DNA from: Branchiostoma lanceolatum
Taxonomy: Eukaryota > Chordata > Leptocardii > Amphioxiformes > Branchiostomatidae
NCBI RefSeq assembly: GCF_035083965.1
Contig: NC_089723.1
Location: forward strand, 3,472,001-3,536,000
Direction: 5' to 3'
Length of the DNA stretch: 64,000 nt
In this document: piece by piece, positions 12,306 through 24,500 of the stretch
Numbering within the stretch: position 1 is the first letter of the stretch
Layout: every line of letters begins with the position of its first letter
Notes under the pieces: model-generated
Told to the model about the DNA's origin: nothing
Seen by the model: only the letters and a program-made list of their open reading frames with translations
Database searches by the model: none
Position numbers and translations under genes: made by a program

Positions 12306-12884
12306 GCTGGAGCCGAACCTCTACTTGGAGAGTAGCATGTGTACACAGATGGCACAACGGGGTGTGAAAGAACAACTCAAACAGAGGGGGAGGGGTCGTA
12401 ATGGCATTTAGCACCAAGGTGCGACTGATAGTCCTTTCCCAGTTTGGACAAGAACTTGAGGACATCCTCCTTGACTAATCTCTAAAGATACAGATCGGTC
12501 AGGGTTACTTTGTTGGTCTATTGCTTTCTTCTCATTGTTTCTTTCTAGTAAATTCTACTAGAAAAAGCCTCAAACATACAGAAATGGCCTCAAACGACCA
12601 ACAAAATGACCGATTTCTTAAAGCTTTTACTAGATCACTCCTTGTCTAGATGATCTACAGAAAAAAGGTTTAAAAGAATCTGTCTTTAATGACTAATCTT
12701 TGCATCTTCTGAAGCATAAGCTTGTATGTTATCAAAGAGTACTCTACTGTGTGTTGACAATTAAAGAATTGTCTGTACTGACAGCACTGGGCAACCTATC
12801 TTTTTGTTTTCACCCCAAACGCCCCACCTGTATTACCATTGATTACCAAGTATTTCCAGGTAGCACTCAGGGTCAAAAATCGGC

Positions 12885-12952
12885 GTTTCATACGTCGGTT
12901 TCATACGCGGATAAAATTCATACGCGTATGAAACTGCCGTTGCGTACCAAAT
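12885..12952. repeat. Left terminal inverted repeat of the KDZ-type element
   Basis: Starts GTTTCATACGTCGGTTTCAT, passes through the palindromic CATACGCGTATG and ends GCGTACCAAAT. Its reverse complement is at 35501-35568 with five mismatches. Confidence 0.85.
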
Positions 12953-14720
12953 CCTGGCGGCGCGGTGGGTGGCTGGCAGAATTTTGTACGTCTGTTCGGT
13001 GGGCAGTTTGTTACGCGGCCGGGAAAATTTGGTACGTTCGCTCGGCGGACCGGGAAAATTTGGTACGTTCGCTTGGCGTACATTTTGTACGTCTGTTCGG
13101 TGGGCAGTTTGTTACGCGGCCGGGAAAATTTGGTACGTTCGCTCGGCGGACCGGGAAAATTTGGTACGTTCGCTTGGCGTACATTTTGTACGTCTGTTCG
13201 GTGGGCAGTTTGTTACGCGGCCGGGAAAATTTGGTACGTTCGCTCGGCGTAGCCTGGTTTCAGCCAAGCCCCGTGTCCGCCCGCCGCCTGTAACGGCTAT
13301 CCACCCACGGAGGGTAGGGGAGAGAAACCCCCGGACAGCTGGAGTTTGCGTTATACAGACTACGCTCGGCGGACCGGGAAAATTTGGTACGTTCGCTTGG
13401 CGTACATTTTGTACGTCTGTTCGGTGGGCAGTTTGTTACGCGGCCGGGAAAATTTGGTACGTTCGCTCGGCGGGCAGACAACTGCCGTTGCGTACCAAAT
13501 CATTGGCCTTGCAAAGTTCTACTTCTAGTATAAGTCGGTTCAGCTGTGGGCGACGTATGAAATTTCATACGTGATCATTTAAAGGACGCCATTTTGTAAG
13601 TTAACCCAAAATTTTGTAAAATCAATAGACGCATATGACAACTGTATGGAGTGCCATACGTTCAAAAAATGATGCTATGTCGCGTATAAAATTTCATGTG
13701 TACGGATTTTGTGGGCGACGTATGAAATTTCATACGTGATCATTTAAATGACGTCATTTCGTAAGTTAACTTTAATAAAATTAATAGACGCATATGACAA
13801 CTGTATGGAGTGCCATACGTTCAAGAAATGATGCTATGACGCGTATAAAATTTCATGTGCACGGATTTTTCATGTGTACGGATTTTGTGGGCGACGTATG
13901 AAACTGCCGTTGCGTACCAAATCCTGGCGGCGCGGTGGGCGGCTGGCAGAATTTCGTACGCCTCCTCGGTGGGCGGTTTGTAACGTGGCCGGCAAAATTT
14001 CGTGCGGGCCGGCAACATTTCGTACGCCTCCTCGGTGGGCGGTTTGTAACGTGGCCGGCAAAATTTCGTGCGGGCCGGCAACATTTCGTACGCCTCCTCG
14101 GTGGGCGGTTTGTAACGTGGCCGGCAAAATTTCGTGCGGGCCGGCAACATTTGGTACGTCTGTTCGGTGGGCAGTTTGTTACGCGGCCGGGAAAATTTGG
14201 TACGTTCGCTTGGCGTACATTTTGTACCTCTGTTCGGTGGGCAGTTTGTTACGCGGCCGGGAAAATTTGGTACGTTCGCTCGGCGGGCAGACAACTGCCG
14301 TTGCGTACCAAATCATTGGCCTTGCAAAGTTCTACTTCTAGTATAAGTCGGTTCAGCTGTGGGCGACGTATGAAATTTCATACGTGATCATTTAAAGGAC
14401 GCCATTTTGTAGGTTAACTTTTGTAAAATCAATAGACGCATATGATACCTGTATGGAGTGCCATACGTTCAAAAAATGATGCTATGTCGCGTATAAAATT
14501 TCATGTGTACGGATTTTGTGGGCGACGTATGAAATTTCATACGTGATCATTTACTGGGCGTCATTTCGTAAGTTAACTTTTGTAAAATTAATAGACGCAT
14601 AGACAAGAAATGATACGTTCAAGAAATGATGCTATGACGCGTATACAATTTCATGTGTACGGATTTGTCATGTGTACGGATTTTGTGGGCGACGTATGAA
14701 ATTTCATACGTCATCATTTA
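12953..14720. repeat. Left subterminal minisatellite arrays
   Basis: One unit type (TACGTCTGTTCGGTGGGCAG, TTACGCGGCCGGGAAAATTTG, GTACGTTCGCTCGGCG) repeats through 12980-13470 and again at 14145-14290. A second (ACGCCTCCTCGGTGGGCGG, GGCCGGCAAAATTTCGTGCG) repeats three times in 13955-14145. The blocks after each array (from 13469 and from 14282) are a duplication with an offset of about 813 bp. A palindromic motif GACGTATGAAATTTCATACG recurs near 13553, 13715, 14364, 14524 and 14691. Long open frames here (for example 13821-14294 and 13874-14341) read through repeat units and are not genes. Confidence 0.85.
13250..13362. mobile_element. 113-bp TAGCCTG MITE inserted in the left array
   Basis: A near-identical copy of 10173-10282. 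It is flanked by a perfect 9-bp direct repeat CGCTCGGCG at 13241-13249 and 13363-13371, which is itself part of the array unit. It therefore inserted after the array formed. Confidence 0.88.
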
Positions 14721-16560
14721 CTGGACGTGAAAGTAATTTTTTGCCGGAGCTTGCCAAGTATGCGTGAACATATGCGATATATTTTGGATTCTACGTTTGT
14801 TGGGCGTGTAGATTTTCATAGGCGGACAGAGGCGAGTACTTGTATGAGGTTCTTGTATTATGCTGGAATTTCGAGCTGGGAATGTCAACACTGATTTGTT
14901 GGGTGTATAGATTCTCATACGCGGACTGATGTTATGTTCAGCTCGTTATTATGTTTAGCCATACCTAGTATGGCTCAACATATTGTTTTTGTTCACGTTC
15001 TTCTTCTTCTTCCTCTCCTTCTTCTGCCAAATCTTCAAATTGATTCAACTCTGCCATTCTTTAATCAACCGACCTGAAATTTGGCATGGAGGTAAAGAAG
15101 GCAAATACCCTCATGCGATTTTTTTCATTTTTTTGAAACAGGCCTGAAAATCATTTTTATGGAGGTTTTTTGGGGCATTTTTAGGCAAAAATTACAATTT
15201 GGTCTCCTGTGGCCTGGTTTTACAAGCAAATGACCTGACATTCGGTACAAGGGCGCCTTGAACATGTCCCTACAGGATTTCAATCACAATTCTGGTGTAC
15301 ATCACTTCAAAATGCTTCATTTTGGGGACTTTTGGACCCATTTCAGACCAAAAACAGGCCAAAAGTGGTATCCCCGTTCCATGTTCTATTTGCTGCTGGC
15401 CAAAGAATCCATGTTCTATCTAAGGATCCCCGCGTTCCATTTGCTACTGGCCAAAGAACACGTGTTCTATTTAGGTTACCTGAGGTCATATTGCAGGAAG
15501 ACTTTGCAGTAAGACTTTGCAGTAAGAAGCTCTTGGGGTCTCGCAGAACTTGTAGAGAGAATTGTTTTGCACGGGTGATTTTGGAACAGTCAATTTATGC
15601 ATCGGGAGGGAGATTGGCGAAGTATGATGCTCTCGCAAATATTGACTTTCTACATGCAGTTAATATTTCGATTTGCCCAGGTGTTATTTTGGGACAGCAC
15701 ACTTCTTGCATGGGGAGGAGTATGGCTAAACGTGCTGTATTTGCTCAGGGGCAAATGGCGGCCTTTCTAGTGTTCTAGTATTATTAGTTTGGGAAATTCA
15801 AAATTTGTTGGGCGTATAGATTTTTCATACGTGGACAGGTGCGATGTATTAGTTTGGGAATTCTCCCGTTTACGGGCTTGTAGATCTTTCATTGGACATA
15901 TGCGATGTATAAATCGTGCATAATGTACCCGCTGTGGCGTTCTTTATAGTCGGTTTGAGAGAAAACATATGCACACTTGATTACATAGGTATGTGTTTTT
16001 GTACGCGAGGATTTCCTGAGCGTATAGAATTTGATACGTGCTCATTTAATCTTCTAAATTTGCCTGCCGTCTAGATTTCCATACGTGGAATAATGTGATG
16101 TTCTAGTAAGCGGGTTTGGGATTAGAATGAAAGGACAGATGCGATGTGTATAAGTACGGATTTTCATACGGACGGATTTACTGAGCGTATAGAATTTGGT
16201 ACGTGATCATTTACACACAAGATGACGTGTTTTCGGATATTTGTGTAAGGATTTTGACACCACAGATTTGCTAGGCGTCTATATTTTGATGCAAGGCCTT
16301 TCATAGTGATCTATGGACGGTACGGAATGCAGATTCTTTTGGATATATATATAGCAGTTCTTGCAGTGTTTCCTTTTATTTTCCGCATAAGCCTCTTACG
16401 TCAGAATACGGACTGGAGGGTAGGTAATCGTTGTATTGTTGCTTAGAGAGCTGTATCTACATTTGACTACGTATATGACTTCGAAGGATGTCTTCCTTAC
16501 GTTCTTTAAAAAATAAATTGTGAGATTGAACAAGACAGCAAGGGAATCTTACAGATCAGA
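14721..16560. other. Left internal noncoding region of the KDZ-type element
   Basis: No gene is supported. Scattered short motifs related to the terminal palindrome recur, such as GGGCGTGTAGATTTTCATA near 14800, GGGCGTATAGATTTTTCATACG near 15810, and GAGCGTATAGAATTTG near 16020 and 16180. This suggests decayed subterminal repeats. The open frame at 15332-15778 shows no recognisable domain. Confidence 0.55.
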
Positions 16561-16769
16561 TTTTATTTCTTGCATAACAAGAAGGTCTATCAAAAAACAT
16601 AGTTAACAACTTGGGAATGAAATATGAAACTCACAATGCCTTACATTACCAATACAATTGTAGTTAGCTATAGTATAGGATATCTATCATAAATCAACAT
16701 ACCAACAGTAATTGTAAATTAACATACCAATAGTTATAGGGAGAAAACTACGCTGTAAAATACAAAATC

Positions 16770-16885
16770 CGTTACATTATGCATTACACTAAAAACACTA
16801 ACCACTAAAACAATTTACACTAAAATACTGAGATACTTTACACTAAAATACTTTACACCGAAATACATTACACTAAAAATATACC
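16770..16885. repeat. TTACACTAAAATAC short tandem repeat
   Basis: Irregular repeats of TTACACTAAAA / TTACACCGAAATAC lie in the presumed 3' UTR of the minus-strand gene ending at 16998. TTTATT at 16562-16567 (AATAAA on the minus strand) is a possible poly(A) signal for that gene. Confidence 0.5.
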
Positions 16886-16997
16886 AGTATACCTGTTTGC
16901 CTAAGTGCCTAACTTTACCAAAAAATACACACGGGCAATAAATGCTAAGTATTTAAACACAAAAAAAAAAATTTTTTTGGAAGGGACGGGAAGTGAT

Positions 16998-19581
16998 TCA
17001 TGCAATGGAAGGGGTGTAGTTTTTCTTTTTTTTAACGATCCTACCGGCCCGTGTCCTTTTGGAACGACTTTTCTTCTCCTTCTTCCTTGCTGCGATACTA
17101 GAGACCGGCTTGTATTCGGGTGTCCTCACGCTTGTCTTGGTGGCAGCGCCATCCCACAACACAGTCCTGAGAAGAAAAGGGAAATGCTTACAGTTCTGTC
17201 TAATTAAACACAACACGTTTAAGGGGAAAATGACCGAGAATGATATTTGAAAATGTTGTTATTCCCATGAGCAATGTAGGTGTGGAGCCTTTTGATTATA
17301 AAGTACCTGTAAGTTGTAAGTTTGGTACGGTTTTGTCGAGCACATAATGAAAGTTTATTGCAAATTACTGCCCGTAGACTAATTGCAGAGCTGAATTGCA
17401 AGTACATGTAAATGTATATGTATATGTAACACAGAGTGGACGGACAGATAAAGATTGGGTTCGGCTTCTTTTGGATAATTGAAAAGTGGCGAGAATTTTG
17501 CATATTAAGTATATCACAACACAGGCATGACAGAAAAATGGACTCACTCGTTAGGCTCCTGGTATGGTAGCTGTCGCCTTTTTGTTGGTGGCGTTGTGTC
17601 CTCTGCCTCTGGGCAAGGGGTGAAGGCCATCCGCTTGGCGACAACAGCTGTGCTTGGCACCCAACCCCCCAGGCTCCCATCTTCAGAAATGATGGAGCCC
17701 AAGGGAGGTTGCATTCCGGGGCTCGTGGGAGTGGATGTCCTCGGGCTCGGTCTTCGGCTCGCGCTGGGGCCTCGAATCGGGCTCGGGCTGGGGCTCGGGC
17801 TGAGACTGTTCCGGTCGGTTGGGGCAATTGGCCGCGAGAGCCCCTCCTCCATGGTGTCAGGGTCGGCGCCCGTGGCTGTGCTGGGGGTGTCGCTGTTCCG
17901 GTCGGTTGGGGCAGCCGGCCGCGAGAGCCCCTCCTCCATGGTGTCAGGGTCGGCGCCCGTGGCTGTGCTGGGGGTGTCGCTTGTCTGGGCGGCCTCGATG
18001 TGGACATTCGGGTCGTACCCATAGTAGCGGTAACCCGCCTCTATGATGGGCACCAGCCCGTCCCTTGTCCAGTTTCTATCTTTGGGAGTGGTGTTTTCTG
18101 AGAATTAAAAAGAACATGATTACCGCTACGATCGTCTTCCTACAAATAACTTATGTACGGACTAGCAATGTTCGCGTATCAAAACTATTACGCTCGGCAA
18201 ATTCATACCTATAAAGAGCTGGTATAAATCCACAATTTGAAATAGATCTTAAATCATTTCCTCTTGAATCATTTCGTACGCCTTATAAAACGACACTCTG
18301 AGTATGACGTATATTTCGAGCTCACGGCTTCATTTGTGCGGCTTCATTTGAGACGTCAGACTACTGTGGTGAGAATAGCCCAGTTCTCATCGTTGTTTAC
18401 ATGTCATTGATCATTTTTAACATAACGATTGCGAGATAGCCAACTAAGACAGGTGTCGCCGTCAGGAACTGAAATACATACTAGTATTATAAATACGAAT
18501 GAGTCTTTCAAGAAATTGATGGTTGAACATTTCTTCTTCTTCTTTACAAAAATAACACATACCTTTATACCACTCAGGCATTAGATACGGGGGCTTCCAC
18601 TGTAGCTGTTCGGGCCAGAAGGCGGGTCTGAGTTCCGCCTTTCGGAAATGGTACCCCTTGTGACCGAAGTGGGCGGTCAGCATCACGCTGATAGTCTGAT
18701 GCAACAAAATGAACGTCAAACGTTTAAAACAAGTAAAATATGACTTAACATGCATCATATGTATCTGTGCAACAGGCGCATATACGAAATAATAACGAAA
18801 TTGTCTGTTATTTACTCTAAACGTACAATACGGCATAGATTATCTTTTAAATCAATGAAGACTCATTTGTTGACACGTCGATCGGCTATTGTGGTCGACT
18901 CCATACGGACATACTAGCAATTTGACGGTAAGCGCAGTGAAAAAAATGTTCTTTGGGCAATTAACTAGACATTGGAAAATGAAAATAATCACCTCTCTGG
19001 CTTCTTTGTTTGTCCGCCACGTTGCCTTCAACCTTGGCAGGACGACCTTCGCGGGACGGATTGTCGCCTCGGTAGGTTCCCTGCCGGATGTAACGAACCG
19101 GCGCATTCTGGGGTCCACACTAATGGCATCTACTGTCTAGAAAAAATCGTTTGAGACATTAGATTAATCATGACATGCAATTAAGTGCTTGGTGTAAATA
19201 ATTTCTAATTTCTAGAGGTTTCGCCCAAGTCACTCCTCTCCCACAGTTGCCCCCCTCCCCTGGCTGAGGACCTAGTGATAACTCGGAGCAAACATATATT
19301 CAAACTAAATTCATTAGCCATTGCTTCCCAAGAAGTCAAACACCTCAGTGATGTACATCAAATACTATCGTCTGGATATTGTTATGCATTTTCATACGTT
19401 ACTGTAGATAAAATTTATGTACTGTATTTACCTTTGACAGGTGGTCCCTGACAACCGACGTTCCAAAAGCGGCAATAGCCATATCCCGATGACCTAGGAT
19501 GTAGCCAAACGCTACACCATTCTTCTCGCATTTTGCATTAATCTTTTCAAGTTTCCTCTTAATCTTCTGGAGGTTGGCCAT
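16998..19581 (-). CDS. Unrecognised 381-aa accessory protein of the KDZ-type element
   Basis: Five exons join in frame with AG/GT borders: 19581-19432, 19136-18993, 18695-18563, 18097-17548 and 17166-16998 (1146 nt, 381 aa plus stop). Residues 1-98 are basic and include FGTSVVRDHLSK and MRRFVTSGREPTEATIRP. Residues 99-180 form a compact W/P-rich block (LTAHFGHKGYHF, FWPEQLQWKPPYLMPEWY, NWTRDGLVPIIEAGYRYYG). Residues about 180-325 are Pro/Ser/Thr-rich and contain two copies of a 29-residue unit (SDTPSTATGADPDTMEEGLS...). The tail is Lys/Arg-rich (ARKKEKKSRSKRTR), like a nuclear localisation signal. I do not recognise the family. Its position head-to-head with the transposase gene and inside the shared terminal repeats suggests an accessory factor, perhaps DNA-binding; that is inference. 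The start is the first ATG of an exon with no upstream coding exon found. Confidence 0.8.
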
Positions 19582-20911
19582 GCTCAAGCTTGTGATGTCA
19601 ACGGATGGAAATTCTGTTCAGCGAATGATTCTAGTAAAGTTCGCTGCAAATTTAAACCTTGCATGGACATTATCATAACAATAAATATTTCAGACAGACT
19701 ACAAGAATACAGATCAAGTTTGATCGTGTGAAATAAAGCCGATGGTGCAAACTGAATGAGTTATTTAAATTGTCTTACCAAGAAGGTTAAAACAAGAATA
19801 GAATTGTAAAGTTTTAAAAATTTGAGTGCAGACAATATTTGGAAGCTTTCGGAGACGTATGCTTTTCTATGATTTCGTACGTTCGCTCGGCGGGCCGGGA
19901 AAACTTATTACGTTCCCTTGGTGCACGGCAAATAAAAAATACGTCAATCGGTAATATTTGGTAGCTATCGGAGACGTACCCAGTTCACTTTTAATGGTAA
20001 CAAGATAGGATATACATGTATCAATAGGACATGATAAAAGTTAAAAGGGAAATGTTTAGTACGGGGGTATAACATATTTGCACCCTATGGGCACACAGTT
20101 GACGGCGGCTTTGATACACGGGCCCTCATATTAGCTAGACACGGCTTTGCCTGTTTTCCACATGCAGAGAAATTAGTGTTTTTTAACCTCCTGAAAGTGT
20201 GTATTCAGAGTTTGTGTGATTTTTTCATTACAATATATTTTGGCGGCAGAAAACAGCGATCACGCATGTTTCTCACATTTCCAGACTCTATTGTCCACTA
20301 TTAACAATATATTTCAGCACACACAAAACAGCGACACCTATTATCGTCTTGCACACATTACACATGCATTGTCCATATTTCACAGTATAATTTACTCACC
20401 GCCGAAATTCTCACCTTTACAGACAGTATTGTCTGATTGTCGGCACATGATTACGTGTATACAAACATTTTTCATTTTTAGATGTTCAAGAACTCTTTTA
20501 TTGTGGACAGAAAGTAAATCTACGTACAGGAAAAACAGTCTTCAGGAAGAAACTTGTGAAAGGTTTTTCTGTAAAGAAAGTATCGACGTTTCTACTTTCT
20601 AGTCACAACTATTAGGAAAGCTTTATACCCCGTATCTACCTGAAGTATTGCAGTCATGCATAACGGATTATAAAAAGAAGTTTATTGCAAGCTCATGCCC
20701 GTGGGCTAATTGCAAATACATGGTAAAAAACATAGGGAAAAACATACATGTGTCAGTAGACTGTGTCTGACTTTGTTGTAACAATAGTCTACTGGTACTA
20801 AATACTAACACCCTTATTAGTGACGAAAGGTGGTGTTAGGCCGGAATGCGTTTTGACGCAAGTGTTGGGGTTTTTTGTACATACATTTAATTACGTTGTA
20901 AAAGTTCCCCC
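19582..20911. promoter_or_regulatory. Divergent intergenic region of the KDZ-type element
   Basis: Lies between the head-to-head genes (together with 21098-21546). At 19876-19905 it contains a copy of the left-array unit (CGTACGTTCGCTCGGCGGGC then CGGGAAAA), the only array-unit copy I noticed well inside the element. A second related phrase (TTGGTAGCTATCGGAGACGTA) flanks it. No gene is seen; the frame at 20216-20602 has no recognisable domain. Confidence 0.5.
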
Positions 20912-21097
20912 CTATTCCCGAGTTAGTAGTTTGAATCTGAGCCCCTCGCGCCAAACGGAGTCAAACGCTTTTCTAAAATCTATGAAACAGGCGTAAAGCC
21001 GTTTATTACCGGATATATATTTGCCAATCAAGGAGTCCATAACAAATAGGTTGTCGTTTGTACCAAAGTTTTTCCGAAAACCAGCCTGGTTAGGAGA
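20912..21097 (-). pseudogene. Reverse transcriptase fragment (LINE remnant)
   Basis: An uninterrupted minus-strand stretch of 61 codons reads SPNQAGFRKNFGTNDNLF, then YACFIDFRKAFDSVW, then REGLRFKLL before a TAG. The QAGFR...(S/T)T.DN and DF.KAFDSV..GL segments are characteristic of non-LTR retrotransposon reverse transcriptase, including the first catalytic Asp region. Both ends are truncated. It lies just upstream of the transposase promoter. Confidence 0.85.
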
Positions 21098-21104
21098 GAT
21101 TAGT

Positions 21105-21286
21105 TTTTCAATAGAGACGGTCTTCTTTGTTTTTCTTTAGCCGTTTAACACCTTTTCATACTTGGTGGCGATTTTGAAATAAGCGTTACCGCCGCTCCAC
21201 TACTGGCGCGTCACCAATCAACGTGATTTTCAATAGAGACGGTCTTCTTTGCAGTTTAACACCTTTTCATACATTACGACTTGGTC
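21105..21286. repeat. Short direct duplication upstream of the KDZ gene
   Basis: TTTTTCAATAGAGACGGTCT followed by TCTTTG and, further on, GTTTAACACCTTTTCATAC occurs at about 21106-21160 and again at about 21228-21272. Confidence 0.7.
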
Positions 21287-21485
21287 TCGACACCTTTTTC
21301 AGACACCAGTACCCGACAGATGATACTGTACGTGTAATTATCAAATCAGTTTTTCTCACATTTCCAGACATCATCCGACAGTATTGTTCGCATTTTCGCA
21401 GTTCTTTTTAAACACAGAACATGCTTGAACATTGAACTTGCCGACAAATATGCAAATTATACACTGAGCATGTGCCGCTGAGCAC

Positions 21486-21493
21486 TATATAAA
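21486..21493 (+). promoter_or_regulatory. TATA box of the KDZ transposase-like gene
   Basis: TATATAAA lies 61 bp before the ATG at 21547, a normal spacing for a short 5' UTR of about 30 nt. Confidence 0.6.
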
Positions 21494-21546
21494 TCACAGC
21501 TTCGTTCTGACAAAGCCTCATTTCTCAAGTCAGTTCGTTGTCAAGA

Positions 21547-24500
21547 ATGTCGACGTCTCGGCGACCTTCGACTCAGGGCCCGGGGCCACGCATCAGTTCG
21601 CCACCAGCAGCACCTAGAGTAGCTAGGTCTTCCCGTCGTCGACCTGATCGTGAAGACGTCGTCAGTCCTCAACATGAAGGACTAGAAGGTGTCACAGAGA
21701 TTACCACAGGAATGCGTAACCTGCATTCTGAAACAGTCACCACCTTGCCGGACACTGGAACAGCTTTGGACCTTGCTACATGGTAAGTGTTTGTTCATTA
21801 CACACTGAACGAGACCCCAGAAAATCGATCGATTGACTAATATGTTAGATTAGAGTCACAAGGTTTGTTAGCATGTAAAGTGATATAATTTTACAAGTAC
21901 TACTTGTAAAACGAGCAGAGCGTAATGGTGCATTGTGTCTTAGTACCATTTTTGGCGACCAGGTCGAGACGCCCTTGGTTTAGACAGGTAATCATTTACC
22001 GGAAAAAATATTCTACTTCCGATGTACACTTGGGGAATCCTATTCAACTCGTATGCTCTGCTTACAACCAATGAAACCAAATATCTTGTACTTTAATATG
22101 CTTTGTAAGTCATAGATTCTAACAGCCTTCGTAGATTTTATACTATTCAGAACAATTGTCTGTAAAAAAACAAGCAAAATGAGAAAAAAGTGGCCAAAGT
22201 AAAAAAAAAGTTTTCTTAGATTTTGTGTGGTGTTAGGGCCTTGGCCTACACCTATACAAAAATAGTAAAGTTTTGGGACGGTGTTTTTTTTTTTAAATGG
22301 CGAATTTTTGTCTTGTGAAGGCCTTTCTCTCACTCAAAATGGCCCATCTTTCGCCTATCGACTGTAACTCCCACAGATGAACAGATATTTTGTTGTCTCT
22401 TACATATGTTATTATCCATATCTTAACTAATTGAATGACGTCAAGTTTTGCTCGATATGTTTTGGCAGTGAGGTGCAAGAAACGTTTAAAGATAACCTGT
22501 TTTTGTAAATTCTCAAAATTGACAAAAAAGCCATTTTCTTGACATTTTAGCGGGCAATATCTCTTTTAGCGAGCAATATCTCCCACAGCTCTAGCTTAGA
22601 TCTTTATAAATATCATATCAAAAAGAAGTTTGGGTTCTCAATGGGGCGGGATACAGAGACCCAAAGTCATTGTAGCAGAATTGCAACTACAGAATTGTAA
22701 GTGAAATAAACATGCTGTGCAGCTTGGTGATTGATATGAAAAGGACCTTTGTCTAACTTTTTATTCTGCAAGAAACCTGTCTGGCACTTACAAAAGTATT
22801 TTGTAACAGTTGACTGCTGGTTATCATGGCAACGGCCATCTTTGTTCTTAATGGTGGATTTTCACATTGTTGTAGGAGGAAAACATCAATAGCTTGGCTA
22901 TATAGAGTCGATTCCACATTACCGAGAGGGTGTTTGTTGCCTTTTGTTCTAACATTTGCAAAACCTTTGTAACAATCTAAGGGAGGTAAGTGACTGTTTA
23001 GAACAATTTCCAACATTCATGTGATGTTCTAAATAGTTTCTGCTGTGTTCCAACATGTTAGACAAATTTCTAACATTGCACATGTTATTTGTATTATTTT
23101 CGAAACTGTTGGAAAATAGGTTGATCATTTGTTCCTATATGTTCCAACATTATAACAACATGGTATAACTGGGTCAGTGGGATGGGAACAGGGCAATTCA
23201 CACATCCCTTCAAAGTATATGGGATTAGGCCTGGGTGCCATGCATAGACGCCTCAAGATAAAGGTCCAGACGTGAAATCTAAAAATATACAGAGGCAGAC
23301 AATAGAGTGCGATTAGCACCTACTTTTATGGGGGCAATAACCCAAATCTACCATTTGAAAATGATGCAAATTGTTCCAACATGTTCAAACAGTGAAAAAA
23401 TCGCATAGATGTTTGAAAATTGTTCTAAATAAAGAGACATTTGTGTAATTACTTTCCAAATAGTTCCAACATATATTTATAAGTTAAAACATGTTCAAAC
23501 TTTCATTCTTGATTGTTTGAACAATTTAGAACATTTAGACTGGAATAGTCTTTTACCTAAAATTGTTTGAACTCACTAGCAATATTATCTGAAAACCCTC
23601 TCGGTGACATGGAATTGACTCTATGTAAAGAAATTGAAAGCTGGAACAAAGACAGGGGTCGGGGGGTATCCCCCGTTACCAAGGAAGATTTCATTTATTT
23701 AAAGGGGGTGAGGTAGAACTTGATAGCATCAAATGAAAGAATAATAAAGTAGAGTTTAGTTTTATATTTCCAAATTGAAAGTCGGTGTGTAGCTGCCTTT
23801 TTTTCCTTTTTGAAAAAAAGAATGATTATCAATGGCGACCGCCTTCTTTTGATAGTCAAAACAATTTGACATATTGGCGGTATCGTGACTCTACACAGGC
23901 ACTTATCGGCTCATTTGTACCGCGTTTGCGGATTTTTAGCTCACCTTTTTAGTTAACTTGTCGAGGATTTTTGAAGAAAAAAATTGTGCAGTTATCCGGC
24001 GCTGGTGACAATGAGCCGTTCAGATATGAGTGGTAACCGGTGGGATTTCGTGCAGTTAAATGGAATGTGCGTTTATCCGAGGTGCATTATGTGGCTTCTA
24101 CTGTAGGGACACTATTGGCTTGGGGGTCTTCATGGGGATTTTCGTGTTGTTGGGCATTAAAATTAATCAGGTAATCACGTCTCACTACGCTGTGATGGGT
24201 TGTGGCCATTTTTGTGTCGCTGTGTGAAAACCACAGAGAGATAGATGCCAAGAAATGCTGACAATAACTAGAAATGTTACTTCTGGCACTATATGGGGGT
24301 TTTACCCATGTTATTGTTGTTCTCTAAGACTTCAATCACTAGGTTCCTTTTTCAATAATTTTGTGTATTCACTATGTGGTACATAACGACAAAGTCCCTA
24401 CATGGGGGTTATCAGGACTCCACATATCAGGCGTGTATGTATGTATGTATGGCGTCATACTGCTCCCCTTTTTTGTCAGTGGGAGTTGAAGAAGGTCAAA

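Noticed and set aside
13821..14341. Long open frames on both strands (about 155 codons) in the left array
   Set aside because: They translate tandem repeat units whose length keeps frame; both strands are open; no splice or domain support.
15332..15778. 148-codon frame in the left part of the KDZ-type element
   Set aside because: Contains short internal repeats, no recognised domain and no splice support.
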